This document shows positions 28,201-35,903 of a stretch of DNA of 64,000 bases, in pieces. Both the position numbers and the translations under genes were made by a program. The stretch's first letter is position 1; each line of letters opens with the position of its first letter. Under the pieces are notes generated by a model, which was not told the DNA's origin, searched no databases, and saw only the letters and a program-made list of their open reading frames with translations. This DNA is from Flavobacterium fluvii. GTDB lineage: Bacteria; Bacteroidota; Bacteroidia; Flavobacteriales; Flavobacteriaceae. Where the stretch lies: NCBI RefSeq assembly GCF_900129545.1, contig NZ_FQWB01000001.1, forward strand, positions 372,001 through 436,000, written 5' to 3'.

Positions 28201-28427
28201 TCTTGTGCTTTTTGGCTCGGTTCATCTTTCGCAAATTCGGATAGATTACCCACGATTCTGCTTTTCATTTCGTGAACCGCTTTGTTGGTAAACGTAATGG
28301 CGAGAATGTTGCGATAGGCATCATTTTTATGGGCAACAAGAATGATTTTCAGGTATTCTTTGACAAGTGCATAGGTTTTTCCGGAACCTGCGGATGCGTC
28401 ATATATAGAAAATGATGGTCTTTGCAT
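25278..28427 (-). CDS. AddA-like UvrD-type helicase with C-terminal nuclease
   Basis: A superfamily 1A DNA helicase-nuclease of 1049 residues, probably the motor of an AddAB-type double-strand-break resection complex. Walker A is ASAGSGKTYALVKEYL at about 10-25 and motif II is FIDEFQDTSEMQW. Motif III is VGDPKQSIYRWRGG, the later motifs are MTIHKSKGLEFPVVI and LYVALTRAEEQLYV, and a terminal PD-(D/E)XK nuclease reads FLLDYKTGTHN. The gene is upstream of kbl, ompA and the AddB-like gene on the same strand. The presence of nuclease motifs in both subunits argues for AddAB rather than RecB/PcrA. Confidence 0.92.
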   Translation of the reverse strand: MQRPSFSIYDASAGSGKTYALVKEYLKIILVAHKNDAYRNILAITFTNKAVHEMKSRIVGNLSEFAKDEPSQKAQDLMQDLAKETELSIIQIKTKSQQIIKHIIHNYAAFDISTIDKFTHKVIRAFAHDLGLPMTFEVTLDTENLLIEAVDAIIAQAGEDETLTKLLIDFTMEKTDDDKSWDISREILETGRLVLNENNRNEITHFQDKSIAEFVEIKNKLAEACKVLEKENTGFAESALLLIDKNGIDTKSFSGGYFPKHLQSIQEGKFNPKNKTYHEFEDIKINKTAKDGALIENIIPELLQILDTIYKNFEKRDFYKAFLKNITPLSLLNTVSNELAKIQEEQNVLSISEFNAIIHREIQNQPAPFIYERLGERYRHFFIDEFQDTSEMQWQNLIPLIDNATSSEIDGEKGTLMIVGDPKQSIYRWRGGKAEQFIELSKDHNPFNNPEKVLEHLDKNYRSYSQIIEFNNDFFQLLSSEFEHEDYKDLYANHSHQKSNDKTGGCVNISFIPKIEESEDDEEALDKTELYLLATLNTIQKVKQQGFEYKDIVILTRKRSHGIAVANYLTEQRIPLLSSETLMIQNATEVRFIIHLLKYLKNSSDLEAKAHFLHYVADNIQDKLPVHDFIAQGMDEKKESEFETWLTNFDITLSFQDIRKKSLYESVELIVSKFLHSQKGNAYIQYFLDIVLERDVRNQAGISDFLNYWDKNAEKFSIPSPEGKNAVRIMTIHKSKGLEFPVVIMPFADEDYSRSPKNKLWIDAEADDFGLPKVLVDNSKAVEGFGEAAKSVYVQKSQEELLDNINVLYVALTRAEEQLYVISNMNLDSKGVAKKNNMSTFFIDFLVNKGEFDEERLEYTFGNPIKLSFESDKTEDVQQIQSVVEVLNPKNIKIAQRESVMWGTHQQEAIEYGNVVHEILSFVKTKGDVDLAITKAVESGLIKVNQKSLVFNSIQEIVNHPELSVCFEEGNEVLNEQTIIQKEGRTIKPDRMVLAKNKEVFLLDYKTGTHNPKYQLQLENYQKAIELMGYKVVKKSLIYIGEQINVVNL

Positions 28428-28521
28428 TTTGATTTCTGATTAATCAGCATTAAAAGTAGTACAAAGATTTATAACTTTCTATAGTTTTTAAATCTTAATC
28501 ATTAAAGCCTATAAATTCTAC

Positions 28522-28548
28522 AAAAAAACCTTTGGCTAAAGCCAAAGG
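28522..28548 (-). terminator. Terminator after the HsdR-N protein gene
   Basis: CCTTTGGC-TAAA-GCCAAAGG stem with seven T on the minus strand, about 30 bases past the stop. Confidence 0.85.
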
Positions 28549-28580
28549 CAATTCAAACCATAGAAAAAAAATATCGTTTT

Positions 28581-29648
28581 TTACTTTTCGTACATTTCAA
28601 TAGCCTTCAACAGTTCTGAAGAATATTTAAAAATATCATCCAAAGTTGCTATTTCATTTTTTGTTTCTTTTTTATTTTCGTCAAATAATCCAATAAATTT
28701 CTTCCCACCGTTTAAATATAATCGGCAAACAGCTTTTCGATTATTATCATCAAGGAAAACAGCAAAATAAGATTGCGCATCTCTATATGTTACTCTAGTT
28801 GCTGGAATATTTTGTCGTAAAATAGTCTTTACAATTAAAAACCCTTCAAGTTCTTCATCAGTCGTATTTACTTTGCTTATATCTTCCAGATTTTGTTCAG
28901 CTGAAATTTCATTCGAACTTTCAGGTTTATTTTTCTCGTCTTCTTTCGACAATGCATTCTTCAATCTATCAGTAATTAAATCACTAATGTAATGTTGAAT
29001 AGATTTTTTTGTTAATTCTGTGAATTGCTCCAAAACTTTTGCAGTTACAACACTTGGATAAACTTGTTTCGCAAAATGCTTTACAAATTCTGGAGTTGGT
29101 TCTGTAAGTTCTTTGTTCAATAAATGTTTGAGTTCATTCATGAATTTCATTTCACTAGCCGTATTCACAATGCTTTCAGCATCGAAATTGGCTTTGTGAA
29201 ATTTTTTCAATTCCTCAACTTGGTTGTCTTTAATCTCGGTAATATTAAATTCTAAAAATGGCTTTTCATCCATTTTATTGGGCATTACTAAATCCGAATA
29301 AAACCGATAAACAATTCCATTTGTCAATAAACCGAATTTTGCTTTTGAAACGTGAAAATATCTCAAAAGCTGTCCATCGTGAACATTCAAATTTTGTCGC
29401 CAATCTTTACATTCAACTAAAATTGTTGGATTTCCATCTTTAAAAATTGCATAATCAATTTTCTCACCTTTTTTAATCCCAATATCTGCAACAAATTCAG
29501 GCACAACTTCTAATGGATTAAAAACATCATAACCTAAACTTTGCAAAAAAGGCATTATGAATGCGTTTTTAGTAGCTTCTTCGGTTTGAATATTCTCTTT
29601 GTGTTTTGTTCGATCAGCAATTAATTTAAGTTGGTCTTTTAAATCCAT
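28581..29648 (-). CDS. Orphan nuclease protein with type I restriction HsdR N-terminal domain
   Basis: A 355-residue protein with the PD-(D/E)XK nuclease fold found at the N-terminus of type I restriction HsdR subunits. Visible are D65 (KIDYAIF), E79 and K81 in ILVECKDW, and the downstream Gln in HDGQLLRYF, so the active site looks complete. There is no helicase (DEAD) part and no HsdM or HsdS gene nearby. The C-terminal third (from about 265) is a separate small domain with TRVTYRDAQSYFAVFLDD. It is divergent from an XRE regulator, with two palindromes between. The function is unknown; a defence or DNA-processing role is inference. Confidence 0.85.
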   Translation of the reverse strand: MDLKDQLKLIADRTKHKENIQTEEATKNAFIMPFLQSLGYDVFNPLEVVPEFVADIGIKKGEKIDYAIFKDGNPTILVECKDWRQNLNVHDGQLLRYFHVSKAKFGLLTNGIVYRFYSDLVMPNKMDEKPFLEFNITEIKDNQVEELKKFHKANFDAESIVNTASEMKFMNELKHLLNKELTEPTPEFVKHFAKQVYPSVVTAKVLEQFTELTKKSIQHYISDLITDRLKNALSKEDEKNKPESSNEISAEQNLEDISKVNTTDEELEGFLIVKTILRQNIPATRVTYRDAQSYFAVFLDDNNRKAVCRLYLNGGKKFIGLFDENKKETKNEIATLDDIFKYSSELLKAIEMYEK

Positions 29649-29775
29649 AATTTATTTTTTCAGTTTATTGTTGTTGGCTTTTGTGGTTAGTTCCTATTCT
29701 AATCTTCTCTCAAATTTATCAAGGAAAAAACTCATTACTTTACGGCATTCCACATTTGAGCAAAATAATTCATTA

Positions 29776-29793
29776 GTTATCATTCACGATAAC
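29776..29793. promoter_or_regulatory. Palindromic operator candidate 1
   Basis: GTTATC-ATTCAC-GATAAC, a perfect 6-bp dyad with a 6-base spacer. The same half-site spacing recurs at 29825-29840. Confidence 0.65.
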
Positions 29794-29824
29794 CGTATTA
29801 AGCAAATATAAAACAAATTTTGAC

Positions 29825-29840
29825 TTATCGTAAATGATAA
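29825..29840. promoter_or_regulatory. Palindromic operator candidate 2
   Basis: TTATC-GTAAAT-GATAA, identical half-sites and spacer length to site 1, centred 48 bases away and 7 bases upstream of the XRE start. It suggests autorepression. Confidence 0.65.
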
Positions 29841-29847
29841 TTAAAGT

Positions 29848-30066
29848 TTGGAAGAATCAATACAAATACAAGTTGGCAAACGTATTCAGAAAATCCGTAA
29901 TGAGAAAAATATCTCTCAACAGGACTTGGCTGCCAAATGTAATTTTGAGAAAAGTAATATGTCCAGATTAGAGGCCGGCAGGGCAAATGCAACTCTTTCT
30001 ACCTTGGAAATAGTGTCAAAAGCTTTAGAAATAAACATAATCGAATTATTCAAGTTTAACGATTAG
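29848..30066 (+). CDS. XRE-family transcriptional regulator
   Basis: A 72-residue Cro/CI-type DNA-binding protein consisting only of the helix-turn-helix domain. The recognition motif is ISQQDLAAKCNFEKSNMSRLEAG, followed by NATLSTLEIVSKALEI. An in-frame TAA two codons upstream and the absence of ATG leave the TTG at 29848 as the most likely start. It is divergent from the HsdR-N gene. The two matched TTATC-N6-GATAA dyads in the shared upstream region are its likely binding sites. Confidence 0.88.
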   Translation: MEESIQIQVGKRIQKIRNEKNISQQDLAAKCNFEKSNMSRLEAGRANATLSTLEIVSKALEINIIELFKFND

Positions 30067-30129
30067 CACAAAATCTAAAATCGTTAATCTACATTCAGAA
30101 ATCTAAAATCTTTTCTATCCTGAATGCAC

Positions 30130-30207
30130 TAGCCCCGATTGCAACGGCATCCTTTTCTTGCTTCCTTTAAGCAAGAAAAGATAAAGTGGAAAGCGGGAAT
30201 TAGCTCC
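30130..30207 (+). repeat. 78-bp dispersed structured element, copy 2
   Basis: Begins TAGCCCCGATTG and ends GGGAATTAGCTCC. The 12-bp hairpin CTTTTCTTGCTT / AAGCAAGAAAAG (30152-30163, 30169-30180) has a 5-base loop, the same geometry as copy 1 at 10757 but a different stem sequence. Confidence 0.8.
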
Positions 30208-30299
30208 AGATTGCCACGTTCCTCGCAATGACAATCACACTATCAATTTATTTAATACAATTATAACGAAATAGAATTTCCAATTCAAAGTTAAATGTT

Positions 30300-30307
30300 T
30301 ATTTTTG
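30300..30307 (+). promoter_or_regulatory. -7 box for sod
   Basis: TATTTTTG, 35 bases before the sod ATG; the -33 position (TTTC, spacer 19) is a weak match. Confidence 0.45.
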
Positions 30308-30342
30308 AATAAAATATTTATAAATCATTAAACAACTATATT

Positions 30343-30948
30343 ATGGCTTTTGAATTACCACAATTACCTTATGCGTACGACGCACTAGAACCTCATATTG
30401 ATGCGCGCACGATGGAAATCCATCACACAAAACATCATAATGCTTACACTACCAACTTGAATGCTGCCATTGCAGGGACGGATTTGGAAGGTAAAAGCAT
30501 CGAAGATATCTTGGGAAATCTTGATTTGAAAAATGGTGCTGTTCGCAACAACGGTGGTGGTTTTTACAATCACAATTTGTTTTGGACAGTTATGTCTCCA
30601 AACGGTGGCGGATTGCCAACAGGAGAATTGGCATCGGCTATCGATAGTGCTTTTGGTTCTTTTGATGCATTTAAAGCTGCTTTTGCAAAAGCTGGAGCAA
30701 CTCAATTTGGTTCAGGATGGGCTTGGTTATGCGTAAAAGAAGGAAAATTGGAAGTTTGCGGAACACCAAACCAAGACAATACTTTAATGCCTGGCGTAGG
30801 TTGTGGTGGAACTCCAATCTTGGGAATGGATGTTTGGGAACACGCTTACTACTTGAACTACCAAAACAGAAGACCAGATTATATTGAAGCTTTCTTTAAT
30901 GTAATTAACTGGACTGAAGTAGCTAAAAGATATGCTGCGGCAAAATAA
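30343..30948 (+). CDS. sodA: Superoxide dismutase, Mn-type signature
   Basis: The enzyme converts superoxide to oxygen and hydrogen peroxide in the cytoplasm. The 201 residues have metal ligands H27, H77, D163 and H167 (WEHAYYLNY). The outer-sphere Gln lies in the TPNQDN segment and Gly in [10 protein letters not shown]. That arrangement is the Mn-type, although Fe or cambialistic use is common in Bacteroidota. There is no signal peptide. It stands alone, with a -7 box upstream and a purine-rich tract plus hairpin downstream. Confidence 0.94.
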   Translation: MAFELPQLPYAYDALEPHIDARTMEIHHTKHHNAYTTNLNAAIAGTDLEGKSIEDILGNLDLKNGAVRNNGGGFYNHNLFWTVMSPNGGGLPTGELASAIDSAFGSFDAFKAAFAKAGATQFGSGWAWLCVKEGKLEVCGTPNQDNTLMPGVGCGGTPILGMDVWEHAYYLNYQNRRPDYIEAFFNVINWTEVAKRYAAAK

Positions 30949-30981
30949 TCTTTTAAGAAAATAGAATAAAGAACATAGAGA

Positions 30982-31019
30982 ATAGACGGATGACTGAAAG
31001 GTTGTTCGTCTATTTTTTT
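30982..31019 (+). terminator. sod terminator hairpin
   Basis: ATAGACG / CGTCTAT stem followed by seven T. It is preceded by AGAAAATAGAATAAAGAACATAGAG-like sequence shared with the pepP and lepA 3' regions. Confidence 0.7.
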
Positions 31020-31050
31020 GTCTAAAAAATCCTTGACTTTATTCCAATAA

Positions 31051-31077
31051 AAAAGGTGAAATTGCTTTCACCCTTTT
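31051..31077. terminator. Second hairpin between sod and purF
   Basis: GGTGAAA / TTTCACC stem flanked by A and T runs. It could terminate purF on the minus strand, although it is 130 bases past its stop. Confidence 0.5.
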
Positions 31078-31205
31078 TGCCCCAAATCTACCATAAACTT
31101 AACCTACTAATATTATGGTGGAGTAAAGATATATTCTCAATAGGCTTTCAACAAATAAATTAGACGAAATACTCAAATAGTCGTTGAAATACTTAAAAAT
31201 AATAT

Positions 31206-33104
31206 TTAATATGCTCTTGCATTTTTACCTTCATAAAAATTCATAAACGCCCTGTTGACCACACGGTTACCTCCAGGGGTTGGATAATCTCCAGTGAAGT
31301 ACCAATCTCCCAAGTTTTTAGGACAGGCAATATGCAAATTCTCAACGGTTTGGAAAATAATTTTCACTTCGGCATTGATTTCCGGTGAACTCAACAGCTG
31401 TGCTATTTTATCCGAGATTTCTTGTGGCTGGAATGGTGCATAGATTTCGTTGACAAAATTTACCACGTCATTGTCGTGTAAATCTTCCTGTTTTTTACAC
31501 TTGACATAGACTTCGTCTACAATATGATACAGATTTCTTTCTTTCAATAATTCCAATGCAGCCTGAAAAGCGATCAAACCTTCCAATTTTGCCATATCGA
31601 TTCCATAACAATCCGGATAACGAATTTGTGGCGCCGATGAAACTATGACAATACTCTTTGGCTTCAAACGATCCATCATTTTGATGATACTCATTTTAAG
31701 CGTTGTTCCTCGCACGATGCTATCGTCTATAATTACCAAATTGTCGGTAGGCTTTATTACACCGTAAGTAACATCATATACGTGGGCAACCAAATCATTA
31801 CGACTGCTGTCTTCTGTAATGAAAGTTCGCAATTTGGCATCCTTGATGGCTACTTTTTCGGTTCTGATTTTTACCGAAAGGATTTCCTCCAATTTCTCCT
31901 TGGTTAATTTTTTTCTGTTTTCAAGAATGTAATTGTTTTTTCTTTGATTCAAGAAATCTTGGGCCGCTTCGACCATTCCGTAGAAAGAAGTTTCGGCGGT
32001 ATTTGGAATATAAGAAAAAACAGTATTGTCCGTATCGTCACCGATTGCATTTAAAACTGCAGGGAGAATTAATTTTCCAAGATTTTTTCTTTCTTGATAT
32101 ATTTCGGCATCACTTCCACGAGAGAAATAAATTCTTTCGAAAGAACATGCTTTTTTCACGGTTGGTTCCAGAATTTGTTGCTCTGTTACCGTTCCGTTTT
32201 TCTTTATAATCAAGGCATTTCCAGGTTGCAATTCCTGTACTTTTTCGAAATCGACATTGAAAACCGTTTGAATGACCGGACGTTCCGAAGCCACTACCAC
32301 AATTTCGTCATCTTCATAAAAATAGGCTGGACGAATTCCGGCTGGATCCCTGAAAACAAAAGCGTCTCCGTGACCCAAAAGTCCTGCCATGGCATAACCT
32401 CCATCCAAATTTTTGGAAGCTCTTCTCAAAATTCTGGCAACGTCTAATTTTTCAGCTATAACTGGCGATGCTTCTCTTTTTGTCAAACCGTTATTTTTGC
32501 ATTCTTGATACAAATCGGTAACTGCATTATCCAAGAAATGTCCAATTTTTTCCATTACCGTAACGGTATCTGCCATTTCTTTTGGATGCTGTCCTAAATC
32601 AATAAGGTTTTGAAAAAGTTCTTTTACGTTGGTCATATTGAAATTTCCAGCCAAAATCAAGTTTCTGTGCATCCAGTTATTCTGACGTAAAAATGGGTGA
32701 ACACTTTCGATGCTGTTTTTTCCAAAAGTCCCGTAACGTACGTGTCCCAAAAATAACTCCCCTAAATATGGAATCATTTTTTTCTGCAAAGCCACATCAT
32801 CTAGATATTCGGGATGCAATGCCAATTCCTCGTTAATCCTGTCGTTTATCTGGGCAAATACATCTTGAATAGGCTGTGCATCATTGGAACGCACACGACT
32901 AATGTATCTTTCTCCTGGTTCAACATCAAGTTTAATACTTGCAAAACCTGCTCCATCCTGCCCACGATTGTGTTGCTTTTCCATAAGGAGATACATTTTT
33001 TGTATTCCGTAGAAAGCCGTTCCGTATTTTTCTTTGTAGAATTCTAACGGTTTCTTTAATCTTAAAAGGGCAATCCCGCATTCGTGTTTAATTGCGTCGC
33101 TCAT
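31206..33104 (-). CDS. purF: Amidophosphoribosyltransferase family protein (632-residue Bacteroidota form)
   Basis: Catalyses, or is related to, the first step of purine synthesis: PRPP plus glutamine to phosphoribosylamine. It has an N-terminal class II glutaminase domain with C9 in KHECGIALLRL and the conserved GQDGAGF and HVRYGTFG segments. A PRTase domain has the PRPP loop LVIIDDSIVRGTTLKMS. At 632 residues it is over 100 longer than canonical PurF, with extra sequence between the two domains and at the C-terminus. Cys9 is not at the mature N-terminus unless eight residues are removed. Bacteroidota often encode a second, shorter PurF, so this may be a specialised paralogue. It is followed upstream by a sugar kinase. 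Confidence 0.85.
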   Translation of the reverse strand: MSDAIKHECGIALLRLKKPLEFYKEKYGTAFYGIQKMYLLMEKQHNRGQDGAGFASIKLDVEPGERYISRVRSNDAQPIQDVFAQINDRINEELALHPEYLDDVALQKKMIPYLGELFLGHVRYGTFGKNSIESVHPFLRQNNWMHRNLILAGNFNMTNVKELFQNLIDLGQHPKEMADTVTVMEKIGHFLDNAVTDLYQECKNNGLTKREASPVIAEKLDVARILRRASKNLDGGYAMAGLLGHGDAFVFRDPAGIRPAYFYEDDEIVVVASERPVIQTVFNVDFEKVQELQPGNALIIKKNGTVTEQQILEPTVKKACSFERIYFSRGSDAEIYQERKNLGKLILPAVLNAIGDDTDNTVFSYIPNTAETSFYGMVEAAQDFLNQRKNNYILENRKKLTKEKLEEILSVKIRTEKVAIKDAKLRTFITEDSSRNDLVAHVYDVTYGVIKPTDNLVIIDDSIVRGTTLKMSIIKMMDRLKPKSIVIVSSAPQIRYPDCYGIDMAKLEGLIAFQAALELLKERNLYHIVDEVYVKCKKQEDLHDNDVVNFVNEIYAPFQPQEISDKIAQLLSSPEINAEVKIIFQTVENLHIACPKNLGDWYFTGDYPTPGGNRVVNRAFMNFYEGKNARAY

Positions 33105-33133
33105 TGTATAGTAGTTGTAGTTGGTTTCTATTG

Positions 33134-33156
33134 AAAAAGCCCCGTCTCCGAGGCTT
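33134..33156 (-). terminator. Hairpin between the sugar kinase gene and purF
   Basis: AAGCCTC / GGGGCTT stem (one G-T pair) followed by T on the minus strand. It may reduce read-through into purF. Confidence 0.6.
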
Positions 33157-33168
33157 CATAATTTTGCA

Positions 33169-34092
33169 TTATAGTTCTATATCAAATTGGGTCAATGACT
33201 TGAATTGCTTCAATCTCGACACTACTTCTTCTTTTTCCAATCCAACCATTCTTTCGGTTCCAAATTTTTCTACACAGAAGGAAGCTAAATTTGATCCATA
33301 AATAATGGCGTTTTTCATATTCTCGAATGATATGTTTTCGCTTTGGGTTAAATACCCGGCAAATCCTCCTGCGAATGTATCTCCAGCTCCCGTTGGATCG
33401 AAAACTTCTTCCAATGGCAATGCTGGCGCAAAGAAAATTTGATTGTCATGAAACAATAAAGCACCGTGTTCACCTTTTTTGATAACTACGTATTTTGGCC
33501 CCATTGCGTGAATTTTCACGGCTGCTTTTACCAATGAATATTCTCCCGACAATTGTCTTGCTTCTTCGTCATTGATGGTAATGACATCCACACGTTTTAT
33601 TACTTCCAATAATTCAGGCAAAGCACAATCCATCCAGAAATTCATCGTATCCAAAACTACTAATTTAGGTTTGGTTTCCATTTGGTCCAAAACGCTGCTT
33701 TGTACTAATGGATGCAAGTTTCCAAGCATTACGACATCGGCAGTTTTGAAATTTTGAGGAACTTTTGGCTGAAAATCCGCCAACACATTCAACTCTGTTG
33801 CCAAAGTATCTCTTGAGTTCAAGTCGTTGTGGTACAAACCACTCCAAAAGAAAGTTTTTCCACCTTTAACTACTTCAAGACCTGAAATATCGATGTTTCT
33901 TTCGGTTAATAAATCTAAATATTCTTGTGGAAAATCATCGCCAACAACAGAAACAATAGCAGATTCCAGTTTAAAATGAGCCGCAGAAAGTCCTATATAA
34001 GTTCCCGCTCCACCCAAGATTTTGTCTGTTTTACCAAAAGGTGTTTCAATGGCGTCGAAAGCAACAGTCCCAACAATCAATAATTTATTCAT
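33169..34092 (-). CDS. PfkB/ribokinase-family sugar or nucleoside kinase
   Basis: A 307-residue carbohydrate kinase. The substrate motif GGAGTYIGLSAAHF is at about 27-40, and the C-terminal signature DPTGAGDTFAGGFAGY carries the catalytic Asp. Its sequence (VGTVAFDAIETPFG, NFWMDCALPELLEVI) is closer to adenosine/ribokinase-like members than to the pfkB at 1.8 kb. It lies directly upstream of purF on the same strand. That adjacency suggests a nucleoside or ribose-phosphate substrate, but this is inference. Confidence 0.88.
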   Translation of the reverse strand: MNKLLIVGTVAFDAIETPFGKTDKILGGAGTYIGLSAAHFKLESAIVSVVGDDFPQEYLDLLTERNIDISGLEVVKGGKTFFWSGLYHNDLNSRDTLATELNVLADFQPKVPQNFKTADVVMLGNLHPLVQSSVLDQMETKPKLVVLDTMNFWMDCALPELLEVIKRVDVITINDEEARQLSGEYSLVKAAVKIHAMGPKYVVIKKGEHGALLFHDNQIFFAPALPLEEVFDPTGAGDTFAGGFAGYLTQSENISFENMKNAIIYGSNLASFCVEKFGTERMVGLEKEEVVSRLKQFKSLTQFDIEL

Positions 34093-34115
34093 TATATGTG
34101 TTTCGAATTAAGCGG

Positions 34116-34146
34116 CAAAGATAGTTCATAAGTTTTAGAGTTGCAA
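34116..34146 (-). promoter_or_regulatory. Promoter of the sugar kinase gene
   Basis: TTG-N20-TATCTTTG on the minus strand, a full consensus match, with the -7 box 23 bases before the ATG. Confidence 0.7.
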
Positions 34147-34195
34147 AGGATGATGCTCTCAAAGTTTTCATAAAATTATACGCCCATTTTTCACA

Positions 34196-34227
34196 AAAAC
34201 ACCCAACAAACAAATGTTGGGTGTTTC
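34196..34227 (-). terminator. Terminator of the di-heme peroxidase gene
   Basis: A stem of about 12 bp, AAACACCCAACA / TGTTGGGTGTTT, with a 6-base loop, 47 bases past the stop. Confidence 0.85.
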
Positions 34228-34273
34228 AGGTATCACAAGAAGTGAAACTCAAAATTGAACTATAAAATAGTAA

Positions 34274-35287
34274 TTATTCTTTGTATTTAGAATCTACATC
34301 AGCGGTTAATGTTTTCAAAAAAGCCTCCATATCATTGGCATCGGCATCAGAAATATCTTTCTTGAGCTGTAATTTTCCCATTATTTTTATGGCTTCTTTA
34401 AGTGAAGCAACTGAACCATCGTGGAAATAAGGATATGTTTTTTCACTATTTCTTAAACTTGGAGTTTTAAACAAAAATTGGTCTCCCTCTTTTTTGGTCA
34501 CATTATAAAGTCCCTTGTCTGTTTTTTTACTGTGAGTCAAATTCGCATAATCTCCATACAATCCAAATTTTTGCATCAATTGTCCTCCCACTGCAACCCC
34601 GCTGTGACAAGTAATACAAGCATTGTCAATAAAAGCGGACAACCCTTTTTTCTCCTGTTCGCTTAGAGCATCTTCATCGCCATCTAAATAGCTGTCAAAT
34701 TTACTTTTGGGCAATAATTGGCGTTCAAATGCCTCGATTGCATTATTGAAGTTTGCAATAGTGATAGGTTCTTTGTCATTTGGGAATGCCTTTTTAAAAG
34801 CAGCTTGGTATTCTGGATTCGCATTTAATTTTTTTACCAATACTGCTGCGCTTGGAATTCCGTGCTCAACAGGATTTGAATTTGAATTTCCAGTTTCTCC
34901 GATGGCTTTGCCCCGACCATCCCAAAATTGCGAAGCGTGTAAAGACGCGTAAATTACTGATGGAGAATTTCTTTCTTCAGGTTGTTTGGAATCTCCAAGT
35001 GAAAACACTTTGTTGTCAACTCCAAAAGTTGCCAGGTTGTGGCAAGAATTACAACTGATGTCGCCGTTTTTTGAAAAGGTTTTGTCAAAATACAACTTTT
35101 TGCCCAAATCAATTTTATCCAGAGGAATCGCCTCATATTTGACCGTTGAAATGGATTTAAAGAAATTTTCGGCTTTTTTCACAAGTTCTGATTTTTCAGA
35201 AACTGGTTTTATGGAGAAATCTTCTTCGGCTCCTTTTTTGCAACCAAACAAAGTCAATCCCAGTATTACAAAAACTAACTTTTTCAT
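34274..35287 (-). CDS. Di-heme cytochrome-c peroxidase family lipoprotein
   Basis: A 337-residue periplasm-facing lipoprotein (lipobox LTLFGC, Cys near 16) of the CcpA/MauG family, probably reducing H2O2 with electrons from cytochrome c. The two c-type heme sites are CNSCH at about 79 and CITCH at about 225. Conserved WDGRGKA and TPSLRN segments are present, along with the usual FHDGS near the C-terminus. Monocistronic, with a full consensus promoter and terminator. Its position near sod may be coincidental. Confidence 0.92.
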   Translation of the reverse strand: MKKLVFVILGLTLFGCKKGAEEDFSIKPVSEKSELVKKAENFFKSISTVKYEAIPLDKIDLGKKLYFDKTFSKNGDISCNSCHNLATFGVDNKVFSLGDSKQPEERNSPSVIYASLHASQFWDGRGKAIGETGNSNSNPVEHGIPSAAVLVKKLNANPEYQAAFKKAFPNDKEPITIANFNNAIEAFERQLLPKSKFDSYLDGDEDALSEQEKKGLSAFIDNACITCHSGVAVGGQLMQKFGLYGDYANLTHSKKTDKGLYNVTKKEGDQFLFKTPSLRNSEKTYPYFHDGSVASLKEAIKIMGKLQLKKDISDADANDMEAFLKTLTADVDSKYKE

Positions 35288-35305
35288 TTCTTTATTTTTT
35301 TACAA

Positions 35306-35336
35306 CAAAGTTAGTCAGGAACACAACAAAAAGCAA
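35306..35336 (-). promoter_or_regulatory. Promoter of the di-heme peroxidase gene
   Basis: TTG-N20-TAACTTTG on the minus strand; the -7 box ends 18 bases before the ATG. Confidence 0.7.
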
Positions 35337-35421
35337 CATTAAATACCTGAAATATAAGCAATTATAAAAACAATAGAGCTAAAACAAAAGGTTTTTGAAA
35401 CACATATAGAACTTTGGATTT

Positions 35422-35901
35422 CTATAAAAGCTTACCCTCTTCTTTTTCATAAAAAACATCCACGGAAAGTTTACTTTGAGTAGAAGCCATAACCGCCAAT
35501 TCATCGCAGCGCTCATTTTGGGGATGATTATTATGTCCTTTTATCCATTTGAAATCGACTTTATGCTTTCTGTAAACTATTAAAAACCGTTTCCACAAAT
35601 CAGAATTTTTCCTGTCTGCAAAACCTTTTTTCTCCCAGCCAAAAACCCATTTTTTCAAAACAGAATCCACTACATATTTAGAATCCGAAATAACCAAAAC
35701 TTTCATATTCGGATTTTTTAGTTTTTCAAGACCCACAATTACAGCCAACAATTCCATTCTATTGTTAGTTGTAAGGCGAAAACCTTCGTAAAATTCCTTT
35801 TTATGCGGCGTACCCACCAATTCCATCACAACACCGTAACCACCGCGACCAGGATTCCCCTTGGCAGCACCATCAGTATATATATGTACGTCGTGTTCCA
35901 A
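35422..35901 (-). CDS. rnhA: Ribonuclease HI
   Basis: Cleaves RNA in RNA-DNA hybrids. The 159 residues hold the complete catalytic set D10 (IYTDGAAKGNPG), E50 (NNRMELLAV), D73 (VISDSKYVVDS) and D133 (NERCDELA), and the substrate-handling loop WVFGWEKKGF. The start is two bases after the purN stop, so the two are co-transcribed. Confidence 0.96.
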   Translation of the reverse strand: MEHDVHIYTDGAAKGNPGRGGYGVVMELVGTPHKKEFYEGFRLTTNNRMELLAVIVGLEKLKNPNMKVLVISDSKYVVDSVLKKWVFGWEKKGFADRKNSDLWKRFLIVYRKHKVDFKWIKGHNNHPQNERCDELAVMASTQSKLSVDVFYEKEEGKLL

Positions 35902-35903
35902 TT

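Larger units (their letters stand above)
30067..30342. other. 276-bp region between the XRE gene and sod
   Basis: Contains copy 2 of the 78-bp structured element (30130-30207) and the sod -7 box (30300-30307). Nothing else is recognisable. Confidence 0.6.
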
